DNA from: Microbacterium saccharophilum
GTDB taxonomy: Bacteria; Actinomycetota; Actinomycetes; Actinomycetales; Microbacteriaceae
Direction: 5' to 3'
Length of the DNA stretch: 64,000 nt
Assembly (NCBI RefSeq): GCF_007992455.1
Contig: NZ_BKAH01000003.1
Coordinates: 124,001-188,000 of the forward strand
The position numbers and the translations under genes were made by a program. A model generated the notes under the pieces. The model ran no database searches, was not told the origin of the DNA, and was given only the letters and a program-made list of their open reading frames with translations. Shown here piece after piece: positions 1 to 9,309 of the stretch; the first letter of the stretch is position 1; every line of letters starts with the position of its first letter.

Positions 1-133
1 GAGGCCGCCGCGCGACGCGGCAGTCTCCGACCCGAGCGCCGCGTTCCCCGCAGCGACGCCGTGTCTCGTGACGGCTCGGCCGTGCTCACGCTCATCCTTC
101 CAACGGGGTCCCGGGCGATTCAGGACAGTGCGG

Positions 134-2116
134 TCACCAGATGGTGACCCGCCGATCGGCATCCAGCCACAGCGCGTCGTCGGCGCTCACCCCGAATGCC
201 GCGTAGAACTCATCCACGTTGCGGACGATCTGGTTGCAGCGGAACTCGTTGGGCGAGTGCGGGTCGATGGTCAGCAGGCGGATGGTCTCGGCATCCCGTC
301 CCTTCTGCTGCCAGATCTGCGCCCAGCTCAGCAGCAGGCGCTGGATTCCGGTGAGTCCGTCGATGACCGGGCCGTCGGCCTCTTCCGATCCGATCGCGGC
401 CAGGTGGAGACGGTACGCCTTGATGGCGATGCCGAGACCGCCGAGGTCCCCGATGTTCTCACCGATCGTGAGCGCACCGTTGACGTGGTGCTCGGGTGCC
501 AGCCCCTGCGGGACGAGCGCGTCGTACTGGGCGATCAGCGCGCCGGTGCGCTCCTGGAACGCGGCGCGATCCTCGTCGGTCCACCAGTCATTCAGTGCGC
601 CGGTTCCGTCGAAGGCGCTGCCCTGATCGTCGAAGCCGTGGCCGACCTCGTGACCGATCACCGCGCCGATCCCGCCGTAGTTCGCGGCGGCATCGCGGTC
701 CATGTCGAAGAACGGGTACTGCAGGATGGCGGCGGGAAAGACGATCTCGTTCATCAGCGGGTTGTAGTACGCATTGACCGTCTGCGGCGTCATGTACCAC
801 TCGTCCCGGTCGATGGGACCGCCCAGCTTGGCGAGCTGGCGATCGTGCTCCCACGCGTTCGTGCGGCGGACGTTGCCGATCAGATCGGCGACGTCGACCT
901 CGAGCGCGGAGTAGTCCTTCCACGTCACCGGGAAACCGACCTTCGGCGTGAACGCGGCGAGCTTCTCGAGCGCCCGGTCGCGGGTCGCGGGGGTCATCCA
1001 CTCCAGCTGCGAGATCGACTCGCGGTACGCCTCGATGAGGTTGCCGACCAGCTCGTCCATCTCCTCCTTCGCGCGCGGGGGGAAGAGGCGCTCGACGTAG
1101 ACCTTGCCGACCGCCTCCCCCATCGCCGCCTCGACGAAGCTGACCCCGCGCTTCCAGCGTTCGCGGTTGACGGGCACGCCGGTCAGCTCGGTGCCGTAGA
1201 AGGCGAAGTTCGCGTCCACGAAGTCCGATGAGAGGAACGGCGCGGACGAGCGGACCACGTGCAGTCGCAGCCATGCCTTCCAGTCATCGAGGCGGTCCTC
1301 GGTCAGCAGCGACCCCAGACCCTCCAGGGCGCTGGGCTGGTTGACGTTGATCTCGGCGAACCCCTCGCGGTGGCCCGGCGCGACACCGTCCAGCCACGGG
1401 TCGAGGTCGGCACCGACCAGTTCGTTGACGGCATCCCACGTCATGAGGTTGTACGTGGCCACCGCGTCGCGGCTGCGCACGTTGTCCCAGTGGTGACCGG
1501 CCAGCTCGGTCTCCAGCGCCAGGATGCGATCGGCCTGCTCGTCGGCATCGACCACACCGGCGTGGGAGAGCATCGTCCGGGCGTACTCACGGAACGCGAC
1601 CCGCGTCTTGTCGAAGTTCTCCAGGCGGTAGTAGCTCTCGTCCGGAAGCGAGAGACCGCCCTGCACGAAGAAGACGACGTAGCGCTGAGGATTGCCCGGG
1701 TCCGGTTCGATGTAGGTCGACACGATGCCGGCGACCCCCTCGCGCTCCAGCTCGCCGACGGTGCGCAGGAAGGCCGGGATCGATCCGATCGCCTCGACGC
1801 GCTCCAGCTGTGCCGCGACGGGGGATGCGCCCAGCGCCTCGATGCGCGCCGTGTCCATGAAGCTGGTGAACAGGTCGCCGATCTTGCGCGTCTCGGAGCC
1901 CGCCTCCGCCGACGTGGACTCCTCGATGATCGTGCGCACGTCGCTCTCGGCCTGCTCGGCGATGAGGTGGAACGAGCCCCACCGGGCCTTGTCGTCCGGG
2001 ATCTCGGTGCGGTCGATCCAGGCGCCGTTGACGTGGCGGAACAGGTCGTCCTGGGGACGGATGGCGGCGCTCAGCTCGGTCAGCTCGATACCCGAGCGGG
2101 GGACGGTCTCGGTCAT
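134..2116 (-). CDS. M13 family zinc metallopeptidase (neprilysin/PepO-like)
   Basis: A 660-residue endopeptidase of the neprilysin (M13) family, which cuts short peptides using one zinc ion. The family marks are visible: HEVGH at residues 489-493 (H489 and H493 zinc ligands, E490 catalytic), ENIGDLGG beginning at the third ligand E553 with D557, the substrate-binding NAYY before the active site, and an RCNQIVRN stretch near the end, which closes with a Trp as is usual. There is no signal peptide or N-terminal membrane anchor, so it is probably cytoplasmic like PepO, unlike mammalian neprilysin. A TATTGT -10 box lies 6 nt before the ATG, suggesting a leaderless transcript. The next gene on this strand starts at 2806 and ends at 2153, so the peptidase could also be read from that side. 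Confidence 0.95.
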   Translation of the reverse strand: MTETVPRSGIELTELSAAIRPQDDLFRHVNGAWIDRTEIPDDKARWGSFHLIAEQAESDVRTIIEESTSAEAGSETRKIGDLFTSFMDTARIEALGASPVAAQLERVEAIGSIPAFLRTVGELEREGVAGIVSTYIEPDPGNPQRYVVFFVQGGLSLPDESYYRLENFDKTRVAFREYARTMLSHAGVVDADEQADRILALETELAGHHWDNVRSRDAVATYNLMTWDAVNELVGADLDPWLDGVAPGHREGFAEINVNQPSALEGLGSLLTEDRLDDWKAWLRLHVVRSSAPFLSSDFVDANFAFYGTELTGVPVNRERWKRGVSFVEAAMGEAVGKVYVERLFPPRAKEEMDELVGNLIEAYRESISQLEWMTPATRDRALEKLAAFTPKVGFPVTWKDYSALEVDVADLIGNVRRTNAWEHDRQLAKLGGPIDRDEWYMTPQTVNAYYNPLMNEIVFPAAILQYPFFDMDRDAAANYGGIGAVIGHEVGHGFDDQGSAFDGTGALNDWWTDEDRAAFQERTGALIAQYDALVPQGLAPEHHVNGALTIGENIGDLGGLGIAIKAYRLHLAAIGSEEADGPVIDGLTGIQRLLLSWAQIWQQKGRDAETIRLLTIDPHSPNEFRCNQIVRNVDEFYAAFGVSADDALWLDADRRVTIW

Positions 2117-2152
2117 GGCTCAACAATACGTCGCGGCGCCGCCGGCTGCCGA

Positions 2153-2806
2153 TCAGGGCACGAGCTCCAGATCGGTCAGGCCCAGTTCGCTCAGCGAGCC
2201 GACCACCGTCAGGCCGGGTTCGCGCCGCACCGGCAGCGCGGTCTCCACGGCGATCACCCGGGCACCGGCGGCGACTCCCGCCGCGATCCCGGACGGCGAG
2301 TCCTCGATCACGACGGCATTCCGCAGGTCGACTCCGAGCGCCGCCGCGGCCTGGAGGTAGGGCGCCGGATCGGGTTTGGGCAGGTCGACATCGTCGCCCG
2401 AGACGACCACCGAGAACACGCCCGCCGCCCGTGCGGCCGCCGAGGCGACCTCGGTCGGGGACGAGGTGACCAGCGCCTGCGGGATGCCGGCCGCAGCCAC
2501 CGCGGCGGCCAGCTCGATCGCCCCGCGATGCCAGGGCGCGGCGCCGGCGGCTGCGGCGGCGGCGAAGCGCGCGGCCACATCGCGCGCCATCGTGCGCACG
2601 ATCTGCTCGGGCGGGAGGGCCACGCCGCGCTCGTGCATGATCCGGGCCGTGTTCAGCAGCGGCGTACCGACCACGGCCAGAGCGTCCTCGTGCTCCCATC
2701 GTGCGCCGTAGACTCCGGCGAGCTTTTGCTCGGCATCCAGCCAGAACGGTTCGGTGTCGGTGAGGGTGCCGTCCATGTCCCACAGCACCGCCGCCGGAGC
2801 AGTCAC
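2153..2806 (-). CDS. HAD-IA family phosphatase (beta-phosphoglucomutase-like)
   Basis: A 217-residue haloacid dehalogenase-type hydrolase. Motif I is WDMDGTLTD with nucleophile D10 and acid/base D12. Motif II is VTSS, motif III the Lys in DLPKPDP, and motif IV VIEDSPSG. A helical cap follows motif I, as in beta-phosphoglucomutase and sugar-phosphate phosphatases. The GTG start overlaps the stop of the preceding ABC ATPase gene (GTGA), so the two are translationally coupled. The longer open frame upstream is only antisense noise inside the ABC gene. The context (sugar ABC ATPase, ROK repressor) suggests a sugar-phosphate substrate, but the sequence does not fix it. Confidence 0.9.
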   Translation of the reverse strand: MTAPAAVLWDMDGTLTDTEPFWLDAEQKLAGVYGARWEHEDALAVVGTPLLNTARIMHERGVALPPEQIVRTMARDVAARFAAAAAAGAAPWHRGAIELAAAVAAAGIPQALVTSSPTEVASAAARAAGVFSVVVSGDDVDLPKPDPAPYLQAAAALGVDLRNAVVIEDSPSGIAAGVAAGARVIAVETALPVRREPGLTVVGSLSELGLTDLELVP

Positions 2807-3573
2807 GGCTGCACCTGTCCCGGCGCGCGGTCCACGCGCCGGGCGCCGGTGATGGCGGCGATCACGTCCTCGTAGCGAGAGGAGTTCGCGTCGAAGGAGC
2901 CGTTGTTGCGGCCGTGGCGGAGCACCTCGATGCGGTCCGCAACGGCGCGAACGTCCGAGAGGCTGTGGCTGATGAGGATGACCCCGACGCCCAGTTCGCG
3001 CAGATGCTCGATGTAGTTGAGCACCTGTGCGGTCTGCGCGATCGACAGCGACGCCGTCGGCTCGTCGAGCACCACCAGCCGCGGCGAACCGACCAAAGTG
3101 CGGGCGATGGCCACGCACTGACGCTGCCCCGCGGACAGATCCGCGACCGGCGCGTGCAGCAGCGGAACTCCCCCGCCGAGCTGATCGAGATAGGTGCGGG
3201 CCAGCCGATCCATCTCGTCGTTGTCCATGATTCCCCGGCTGACCACTTCGTGGCCGAGGAAGATGTTCGCCACGACGTCGAGGTTCTCGGCGAGGGCGAG
3301 CTCCTGGAAGACCGCGGCCACTCCCTGCCGGAAGGCGCTGCCGGGGCTCGGCAGCTCCGTGACGCTGCCATCCAGGCGGATGGTGCCCGCATCGGGCGTG
3401 TACACGCCCGAGACGATCCGCGCCAGCGTCGACTTGCCCGCGGCGTTGTCTCCCACCAGGGCGACCACCTCCCGACGATGGACGACGAGATCCGCGTCGA
3501 CCAGCGCCTCCACCGCCTGGAATCGCTTGGTCAGCCCGCGCAGTTCGAGCACCGGCGTGTCGTCTCGGCTCAT
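2803..3573 (-). CDS. sugar-type ABC transporter ATP-binding protein, single domain
   Basis: A 256-residue ATPase with Walker A GDNAAGKST, signature LSAGQRQ, Walker B LVVLDEPTA and an H-loop ISHS. It resembles one half of RbsA/MglA-type sugar ATPases and the single-domain FrcA type, rather than the 500-residue double ATPases such as the one starting at 5083. No permease or binding protein lies beside it in this operon, which holds only the ROK regulator upstream (ATGA overlap) and the HAD phosphatase downstream (GTGA overlap). It may energise a permease encoded elsewhere, or serve the importer across the divergent promoter. Both are guesses. Confidence 0.9.
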   Translation of the reverse strand: MSRDDTPVLELRGLTKRFQAVEALVDADLVVHRREVVALVGDNAAGKSTLARIVSGVYTPDAGTIRLDGSVTELPSPGSAFRQGVAAVFQELALAENLDVVANIFLGHEVVSRGIMDNDEMDRLARTYLDQLGGGVPLLHAPVADLSAGQRQCVAIARTLVGSPRLVVLDEPTASLSIAQTAQVLNYIEHLRELGVGVILISHSLSDVRAVADRIEVLRHGRNNGSFDANSSRYEDVIAAITGARRVDRAPGQVQP

Positions 3574-4772
3574 GCCGATTCCTCCGTTCCCGACGTCGTG
3601 GCAGCCGATCCTGCCTGGTCGAACGCGAGGGCGACCAGCCCCCGCACCTCCGCGCGCGGCCCGAGTTCACCCCGAACCACCTCGACGCCGTGGTCCCCGG
3701 TCAGCGGCACGCGTCGCCCGACCGCGTCGCGCAGCGGGCCGAGGAGCAGCTCGCCGGTCTCGGCGAGCTCGCCTCCGACGACGATGCGCTGCGGATCGAA
3801 GGCCAGAGCGAGTCCCGCCACGACCGACCCGATGGCGCCGCCGGCGTCGGCGATCACCTGGCGGCAGCCGGGATCTCCCTCTACGGCCAGGCCGATGAGG
3901 GCGCGAAGGGTGATGCCGCTCCGCGACATGCGCAGGAGGTCCGTCAGGGCCTCCGCCCCGACGACGGTGTTCAGGCAGCCGCGGCTGCCGCACGGACAGA
4001 TCGCCCCGGAGGGGTCGACCTCGACGTGGCCGATCTCGCCGGCGATGCCGCGGCGGCCGCGGTGGACCTGTCCATCGACCACGAGACCGGCGCCCACGAG
4101 GTAGGAGGCGCGGATGAAGGCGACGTCGGCGCAGCCGCGGCCCGCTCCGAAGCGGGTCTCGCCGATGACCGCGGCCGTGGCGTCCTTCTCCACGACGATG
4201 GGGATGCCCAGACGCCGCCCGAGTACCTCCCCGACATCGACGTCCTCCCAGCCCTCGAGGACTCCGCGGCCGCCGATGGTCCCGGTGCCGGGATCCACGG
4301 CTCCGGGGAGCGCCACCCCCGCGGCGACGACCTCGGACAGCTCGGCGCCCAGCGCCTCGACGAGGTCGACGACCAGCAGCGCGGCACGATCCAGCGTCGT
4401 GTCCGCGCGATGGTCGGCCGGCAGCGGCAGCAGCCGCTCGGAGAGTTCGTCGTGACCGCTGTCGCCGATGAGCACGCGCAGCGCACGCTGTCCGACGTGG
4501 ATGCCGACCCCCAGCCCGGTGCGCTGGGCGAGGGTGACCAGTTGTGCGCGCCTGCCCGTGCGCACGGTCGTGCGGGTGTCGACCAGACCCTGGCTCAGCA
4601 GCTGCTTGACGATCGTGGACACGGTGGCCTGCGACAGTCCGGTGGTGGCCGCGATCTCGACTTGGGTGAGGGCGCCGTGGCGACGGATCGCGTCGACGAT
4701 GCGCTGGCTGTTGGCCTCTCGCAGCGCCGACTGAGATCCGAATTGGGGCGTCGACGTCCTCACAGTCGGCAT
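3570..4772 (-). CDS. ROK family transcriptional regulator (XylR/NagC-like)
   Basis: A 400-residue sugar-responsive repressor. Residues about 25-75 form a winged helix-turn-helix (RIVDAIRRHGALTQ, then GLSQATVSTIVKQLL). The rest is a ROK sugar-kinase-like fold with the zinc-binding signature GHVEVDPSG...CPCGSRGCLN. The Glu usual after the last Cys is Asn here, which fits a sensor rather than an active kinase. It heads the minus-strand operon ROK-ABC ATPase-HAD and is divergent from the ChvE/GguAB importer genes. By analogy with known ROK regulators it probably represses one or both operons until a sugar binds. Confidence 0.92.
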   Translation of the reverse strand: MPTVRTSTPQFGSQSALREANSQRIVDAIRRHGALTQVEIAATTGLSQATVSTIVKQLLSQGLVDTRTTVRTGRRAQLVTLAQRTGLGVGIHVGQRALRVLIGDSGHDELSERLLPLPADHRADTTLDRAALLVVDLVEALGAELSEVVAAGVALPGAVDPGTGTIGGRGVLEGWEDVDVGEVLGRRLGIPIVVEKDATAAVIGETRFGAGRGCADVAFIRASYLVGAGLVVDGQVHRGRRGIAGEIGHVEVDPSGAICPCGSRGCLNTVVGAEALTDLLRMSRSGITLRALIGLAVEGDPGCRQVIADAGGAIGSVVAGLALAFDPQRIVVGGELAETGELLLGPLRDAVGRRVPLTGDHGVEVVRGELGPRAEVRGLVALAFDQAGSAATTSGTEESA

Positions 4773-5082
4773 CGTAGCCGGGCCCCGATGCTCTGGGGTC
4801 GGTTATCGAAACCGGTCCGCGTCAATAGGTTCGCCTCTCGAAGACATCGCCCGATCCGCGTGGGTCAGATCCGGCAACTTGTGCCGTCGAAGCCGGGTCG
4901 GGTAGAGCCGTTCGGCAAGATTCCGGGACTGGAGCCCTCGTTGGGCATCCGTTGGCATCGAGTCTCGAAGATAACATTTTGGTATCGCCTACGAAACTCG
5001 ATTGCGCCGGCCACGGTGGGACCCTACCGTCAGGGATGTCGACAGCGACACCCCGAAGATCCACAAGGACGTAGAGAATCTC
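4773..5082. promoter_or_regulatory. divergent control region between the ROK regulator and the sugar importer
   Basis: A 310-bp gene-free stretch, locally AT-richer than its surroundings. It holds an imperfect 17-bp dyad GATAACATTTTGGTATC at 4970-4986 and a plausible importer promoter: -35 TTGCGC at 5002-5007, 17-bp spacer, -10 TACCGT at 5025-5030. That would give a leader of about 45 nt before gguA with AAGGAC as a weak ribosome site. Repeated CGAA-containing words (for example near 4806 and 4836) lie closer to the ROK gene. No terminator or small gene was seen. The dyad is a candidate ROK operator. Confidence 0.5.
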
Positions 5083-6627
5083 ATGACGGACAATTCGATC
5101 ATCCTCGAGATGCGCCACATCGTGAAGGAGTTCCCCGGTGTGCGGGCGCTGGACGACGTAACCATGCATGTACGCAGGGGCGAGATCCACTCGATCTGCG
5201 GCGAGAACGGCGCGGGTAAGTCGACCCTCATGAAGGTCCTCTCTGGCGTCTACCCGCACGGCACCTACGAGGGAGAGATCCTCCTGGACGGCGAGGAGGT
5301 CGAGTTCAAGGACATCAAGTCCTCCGAGCGCGCCGGCATCGTCATCATCCACCAGGAGCTGGCCCTCATTCCCGAGCTCTCGGTCACCGAGAACATCTTC
5401 CTCGGCAACGAGATCGTCCGGGGTGGGATCATCGACTGGGACGGCGCCCGCCTGCAGGCCTTGGAGCTGATGGCTCGCGTGGGCCTGGAGACCGATCCGA
5501 ACACCCCGGTGAAGAACCTGGGCGTCGGCCAGCAGCAGCTCGTGGAGATCGCGCGCGCGCTGTCGAAGAACGTGCGTCTGCTCATCCTCGACGAGCCCAC
5601 CTCGGCGCTCAATGAGGAGGACTCCGCGAACCTGCTGGACCTCATGAAGGGCCTGCGCGCACGCGGGATCGCGCAGATCATGATCTCGCACAAACTCAAC
5701 GAGATCGCCGTCGTCTCCGACTCGGTCACCGTGATCCGCGACGGACGAACCGTCGAGACCTATGACGTCGAGGCAGGTCATGTCGACGAGGACCGCATCA
5801 TCCGCGCGATGGTCGGCCGCTCCCTGGACCACCGCTACCCCGACCACACCCCGAACATCGGCGAGGTGCTCTTCGAGGTGCGGGACTGGCTGGTCGAGCA
5901 CCCCCAGGTTCCCGGCAGGTACATCTGCAAGAACTCCAGCTTCACCGTCCGCCGCGGCGAGATCGTCGGGTTCGCCGGGCTCATGGGCGCCGGGCGCACC
6001 GAACTCGCCCGCTCGCTGTTCGGACGCACGTACGGCCTGTACCGATCGGGGAAGATGTTCCTCGCCGGCAAGGAGGTCCACGCCACCAGCGTGCGCCAGG
6101 CGATCCGCGCGGGTCTTGCCTATGTGCCCGAGGACCGCAAGACCCTCGGCCTCAACCTGCTCGACACGATCAAGTCCACCATCGTCTCCGCGAACCTCGG
6201 TGCGATCGTCCACGGCGGCCTGATCGACCCCGACGAGGAGTTCCAGGTCGCCAGCGGATACCGCACCTCGCTGCGCATCAAGTCGCCGTCGGTGAACGTG
6301 GGCGTGTCCACGCTGTCCGGCGGGAACCAGCAGAAGGTCGTGCTGGCGAAGTGGATGTACCCCGACCCGGATGTGCTCATCCTGGACGAGCCCACGCGCG
6401 GTATCGACGTGGGCGCGAAGTACGAGATCTACAAGCTCATCCAGCAGCTCGCCGATCAGGGCAAGGCCGTGATCGTCATCTCGTCCGAGCTTCCCGAACT
6501 GCTCGGGATGAGCGATCGCATCTACACGATCTGCGAGGGTCGGATCACCGGCGAACTCGCGCGCGAGGACGCCGATCAGGAACGCCTGATGCGCCTCATG
6601 ACGACAACCTCGGCGGATGCCGCGTAG
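5083..6627 (+). CDS. gguA: monosaccharide ABC importer, double ATPase subunit (GguA/MmsA type)
   Basis: A 514-residue ATPase with two fused nucleotide-binding domains. The first has canonical Walker A GENGAGKST, signature LGVGQQQ and Walker B LLILDEPTSAL. The second has the degenerate Walker A GLMGAGRTEL typical of RbsA, MglA and GguA, then LSGGNQQK and VLILDEPTRGIDVG. It powers uptake of aldoses through the GguB permease with the ChvE lipoprotein. ATG 5083 is chosen because the family N-terminus begins a few residues before ILEMRHIVKEFPGV. The three importer genes follow one another with gaps of about 50 and 100 bp, so they probably form one transcription unit. Confidence 0.95.
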   Translation: MTDNSIILEMRHIVKEFPGVRALDDVTMHVRRGEIHSICGENGAGKSTLMKVLSGVYPHGTYEGEILLDGEEVEFKDIKSSERAGIVIIHQELALIPELSVTENIFLGNEIVRGGIIDWDGARLQALELMARVGLETDPNTPVKNLGVGQQQLVEIARALSKNVRLLILDEPTSALNEEDSANLLDLMKGLRARGIAQIMISHKLNEIAVVSDSVTVIRDGRTVETYDVEAGHVDEDRIIRAMVGRSLDHRYPDHTPNIGEVLFEVRDWLVEHPQVPGRYICKNSSFTVRRGEIVGFAGLMGAGRTELARSLFGRTYGLYRSGKMFLAGKEVHATSVRQAIRAGLAYVPEDRKTLGLNLLDTIKSTIVSANLGAIVHGGLIDPDEEFQVASGYRTSLRIKSPSVNVGVSTLSGGNQQKVVLAKWMYPDPDVLILDEPTRGIDVGAKYEIYKLIQQLADQGKAVIVISSELPELLGMSDRIYTICEGRITGELAREDADQERLMRLMTTTSADAA

Positions 6628-6679
6628 CGCGGCCCGCCACCAACAACCGGCTCCCGAAGAAGAACGAAGGACAAGGACG

Positions 6680-8002
6680 ATGAAGTCAATCAAGCAGGTG
6701 CTGGGCGGCGACCTCCGCCAGTACACGATGGTCTTTGCGTTGATCGCGCTGCTGCTCGCGTTCAACGTCTGGTCGGGGGGGCGCATGCTCACGTCCTCCA
6801 ACTTCCAGAACCTGCTCTCCGGAAACGCCTACGTGCTGATCCTCGCGATCGGCATGGTCATGGTGATCGTGATCGGCCAGATCGACCTGTCCGTCGGCTC
6901 CGTGGCCGGCGTGGTCGGCATGAGTGCCGCCCTGTCCGCGCGGGACCTCGGCTTCACCTGGTGGATGGCACTGCTGTTCGGCCTCCTCATCGGCGCCGCG
7001 ATCGGCGCATGGCAGGGCTTCTGGCTCTCCAAGCTCGGCATCCCGGGTTTCATCACGACCCTGGCCGGCATGATGATCTTCCGCGGCGCCGTGATCTGGA
7101 TGAGCGACTCCATCAGCGTCCCCGTCCCGGACGAGTTCCGCTACTTCGGCGCCGGCTACCTGCCCGAGTGGGGTCCGACGTTCACCGGCATGAACAACTC
7201 GACGCTCCTGCTCGGCATCCTCGCCATCGCCTTCTTCGCGTGGTCGGAGCTGCGCCGCCGCCGCGCCCTGTCACGGGCCGGGGCGGAGGTCCCGGCGCTC
7301 TGGGTGAGCGCGACCCGCTTCGCGCTCATCGCGCTGGTGCTGGGCTACCTCACCTGGATCTTCGGATCCGGACGGCCGGGCACGTCGTTCCCGGTGCCGG
7401 GGCTGATCCTGGTCGTGCTGATCATCATCTACCACATCATCACCCAGCGCACCGTGTTCGGTCGCCACATCTACGCCGTGGGCGGCAACAAGTCCGCCGC
7501 CGCGCTGTCGGGTGTCAACACGAAGCGCACCTACTTCCTCGTGATGATGAACATGTCCTTCCTCGCCGCCCTGGCCGGCCTCCTGTTCGTCGGCCGCTCG
7601 ACCTCGGCCGGGCCCTCCGACGGCACGATGTGGGAGCTCGACGCGATCGCCGCGGTGTTCATCGGCGGCGCGGCCGTCTCCGGCGGCATCGGCACTGTGA
7701 TCGGCTCCATGGTCGGTGGCCTCGTGATGGCGGTGCTCAACTCGGGCCTCATGCTCATGGGCGTCGGCGCCGACAAGACCCAGATCATCAAGGGCCTCGT
7801 GCTCCTGGCCGCCGTGGCCTTCGACGTCTACAACAAGCAGCAGGGACGGCCCTCGATCACCGGCCGCCTGTTCGCGAGCAAGCAGCCCGGCAGCGTCGGC
7901 GGTGCATCAGCGCCCGAGACGCCCGTCGCGGTCTCGGCGGGTCTGCGCGACCAAGCTCCCACCGACAAGAAGGAGCCGGAGGGCGTCGGCCCCCGCTCCT
8001 GA
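6680..8002 (+). CDS. gguB: monosaccharide ABC importer permease (GguB type)
   Basis: A 440-residue inner-membrane permease of the BPD_transp_2 family, the sugar class of ribose/xylose/multiple-monosaccharide transporters. Many hydrophobic segments are visible (for example YTMVFALIALLLAF near the N-terminus and VLILAIGMVMVIVIG). The family-specific GQIDLSVGSVAG follows the third segment, and FIGGAAVSGGIGT lies near the C-terminal end. At 440 residues it is longer than RbsC (about 320), as expected for GguB/XylH-like permeases. An AAGGA ribosome site lies 5 nt before ATG 6680. It ends with a Pro/Gly-rich cytoplasmic tail with no known function. Confidence 0.94.
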   Translation: MKSIKQVLGGDLRQYTMVFALIALLLAFNVWSGGRMLTSSNFQNLLSGNAYVLILAIGMVMVIVIGQIDLSVGSVAGVVGMSAALSARDLGFTWWMALLFGLLIGAAIGAWQGFWLSKLGIPGFITTLAGMMIFRGAVIWMSDSISVPVPDEFRYFGAGYLPEWGPTFTGMNNSTLLLGILAIAFFAWSELRRRRALSRAGAEVPALWVSATRFALIALVLGYLTWIFGSGRPGTSFPVPGLILVVLIIIYHIITQRTVFGRHIYAVGGNKSAAALSGVNTKRTYFLVMMNMSFLAALAGLLFVGRSTSAGPSDGTMWELDAIAAVFIGGAAVSGGIGTVIGSMVGGLVMAVLNSGLMLMGVGADKTQIIKGLVLLAAVAFDVYNKQQGRPSITGRLFASKQPGSVGGASAPETPVAVSAGLRDQAPTDKKEPEGVGPRS

Positions 8003-8102
8003 CCCCAGCCGTCCGCCCGCCGTCCCGAGCCCTCGCACCGGGGGCGCGGTCGAGCGCGCGCACGAACACCCGCACGACCACCATCAAGTAAGGAAGATCA
8101 CC

Positions 8103-9209
8103 ATGAAGCTGAAAAGAACGACTCTCGGTTTCGCCGCGGTGCTCGCGGCCGGCGCGCTCGCGCTGACCGCGTGCAGCGGCGGCGGCCGCGGCGGAGCCGG
8201 CGACACCGACGCCACCGGCGCAGCCGAAGCCGGCTTCGCCGCGGATGCGACCATCGGCGTGTCCCTGCCCTGGCTCGGCACGCAGAACTGGAAGGAGGCG
8301 GAGGAGTTCTTCACCGAGGAGCTCAGCTCGGCCGGGTTCACCCCGCTCGTGCAGGCCGCCGACAACAAGGTGCCGCAGCAGCAGCAGCAGATCGAGGCCA
8401 TGATCGAGCAGGGCGCGAAGGTCATCGTCGTCGGCCCGGTCGACGGCACTCAGCTCGGCACCGTGCTTGAGACCGCACACGACGCCGGCGTCACCATCAT
8501 CGGCTACGACCGTCTCATCGAGAACACGGATGCCGTGGACGCGGTCGTCCAGTTCGGCAGCTTCCGCACCGGCGAGCTGCAGGGCCAGTCCCTGCTGGAC
8601 GGTCTCGCCGAGCGTAAGGGCGACGGTCCCTACAACATCGAGCTGTTCGGTGGCGGCCCTGCCGACCCGAACGCGCCCGCCTTCTTCGAGGGCGCGATGT
8701 CGATCCTGCAGCCCAAGATCGACGACGGCACGCTGACCGTGGTCTCGGGTCAGACCGAGTTCACGCAGGTCGCGACCCAGGACTGGGACAACGCCAAGGC
8801 GCAGTCCCGCATGGACTCGCTGCTGTCCGGGTTCTACAGCGACAAGCAGATCGACGGTGTGCTCTCGCCGAACGACGGCATCGCCCGCGCGATCCTGACC
8901 GCGTCGGAGCAGGCCGGCCAGGAGCTGCCGGTCGTCTCCGGTCTCGACGCCGAGAACGAGTCGGTCGTCTCGATCTGGGAGGGCAAGCAGTACGCCACGG
9001 TCGCCAAGCCGACCGACCAGCTGGTCGCCAAGACCGTCGAGCTGATCAAGTCCCTGCAGTCCGGTGACGGACTGCCGGCGGCCGACGAGACGGCCGACAA
9101 CGGTCGCAAGGACGTCGACGTCTACCTGCTCGACCCGGTCGTGGTCACCAAGGCCAACGTCAAGGAGGTCTTCGCGAACGACCCGTCGCGACTGGACCTG
9201 CTGAAGTAA
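8103..9209 (+). CDS. chvE: monosaccharide-binding lipoprotein (ChvE type)
   Basis: A 368-residue extracytoplasmic sugar-binding lipoprotein. The N-terminus is KLKRTTLGF, a hydrophobic core, then the lipobox LTAC with lipidated C24, followed by a short Gly/Ala linker. The mature part is a periplasmic-binding-protein-like (Peripla_BP_4) fold close to ChvE: VSLPWLGTQNWKEAEEFF, DNKVPQQQQQIEAMIEQG and GPADPNAPAFFEGAMS are family-typical. ChvE proteins bind several aldoses (glucose, galactose, arabinose, xylose); which one is bound here cannot be read by eye. An AAGGAAG ribosome site precedes ATG 8103. A strong hairpin terminator follows. Confidence 0.95.
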   Translation: MKLKRTTLGFAAVLAAGALALTACSGGGRGGAGDTDATGAAEAGFAADATIGVSLPWLGTQNWKEAEEFFTEELSSAGFTPLVQAADNKVPQQQQQIEAMIEQGAKVIVVGPVDGTQLGTVLETAHDAGVTIIGYDRLIENTDAVDAVVQFGSFRTGELQGQSLLDGLAERKGDGPYNIELFGGGPADPNAPAFFEGAMSILQPKIDDGTLTVVSGQTEFTQVATQDWDNAKAQSRMDSLLSGFYSDKQIDGVLSPNDGIARAILTASEQAGQELPVVSGLDAENESVVSIWEGKQYATVAKPTDQLVAKTVELIKSLQSGDGLPAADETADNGRKDVDVYLLDPVVVTKANVKEVFANDPSRLDLLK

Positions 9210-9224
9210 CAGGCACCACACACG

Positions 9225-9254
9225 GTGGCCGGCGGGGTTCTCCCCGCCGGCCAC
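9225..9254 (+). terminator. rho-independent-type hairpin after chvE
   Basis: A perfect 13-bp stem GTGGCCGGCGGGG / CCCCGCCGGCCAC with tetraloop TTCT starts 15 nt after the chvE stop. It lacks a long U tract, as is common in high-GC actinobacteria. It closes the importer operon before the MATE gene promoter. Confidence 0.85.
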
Positions 9255-9309
9255 TCCTGCTTTCCCGCTGTGTCCGGCCGGCCTCGCGCGGCTCAGTAGG
9301 CTCGTGGCC

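Noticed and set aside
1..146. Frame open from the left edge on the plus strand, ending at 144-146
   Set aside because: The translation is Arg-rich and featureless and overlaps the peptidase 3' end. In DNA of this GC content such open stretches are expected by chance.
5835..6086. Break or frameshift between the two ATPase halves of gguA
   Set aside because: The frame runs unbroken through the linker, and the degenerate second Walker A is normal for this family.
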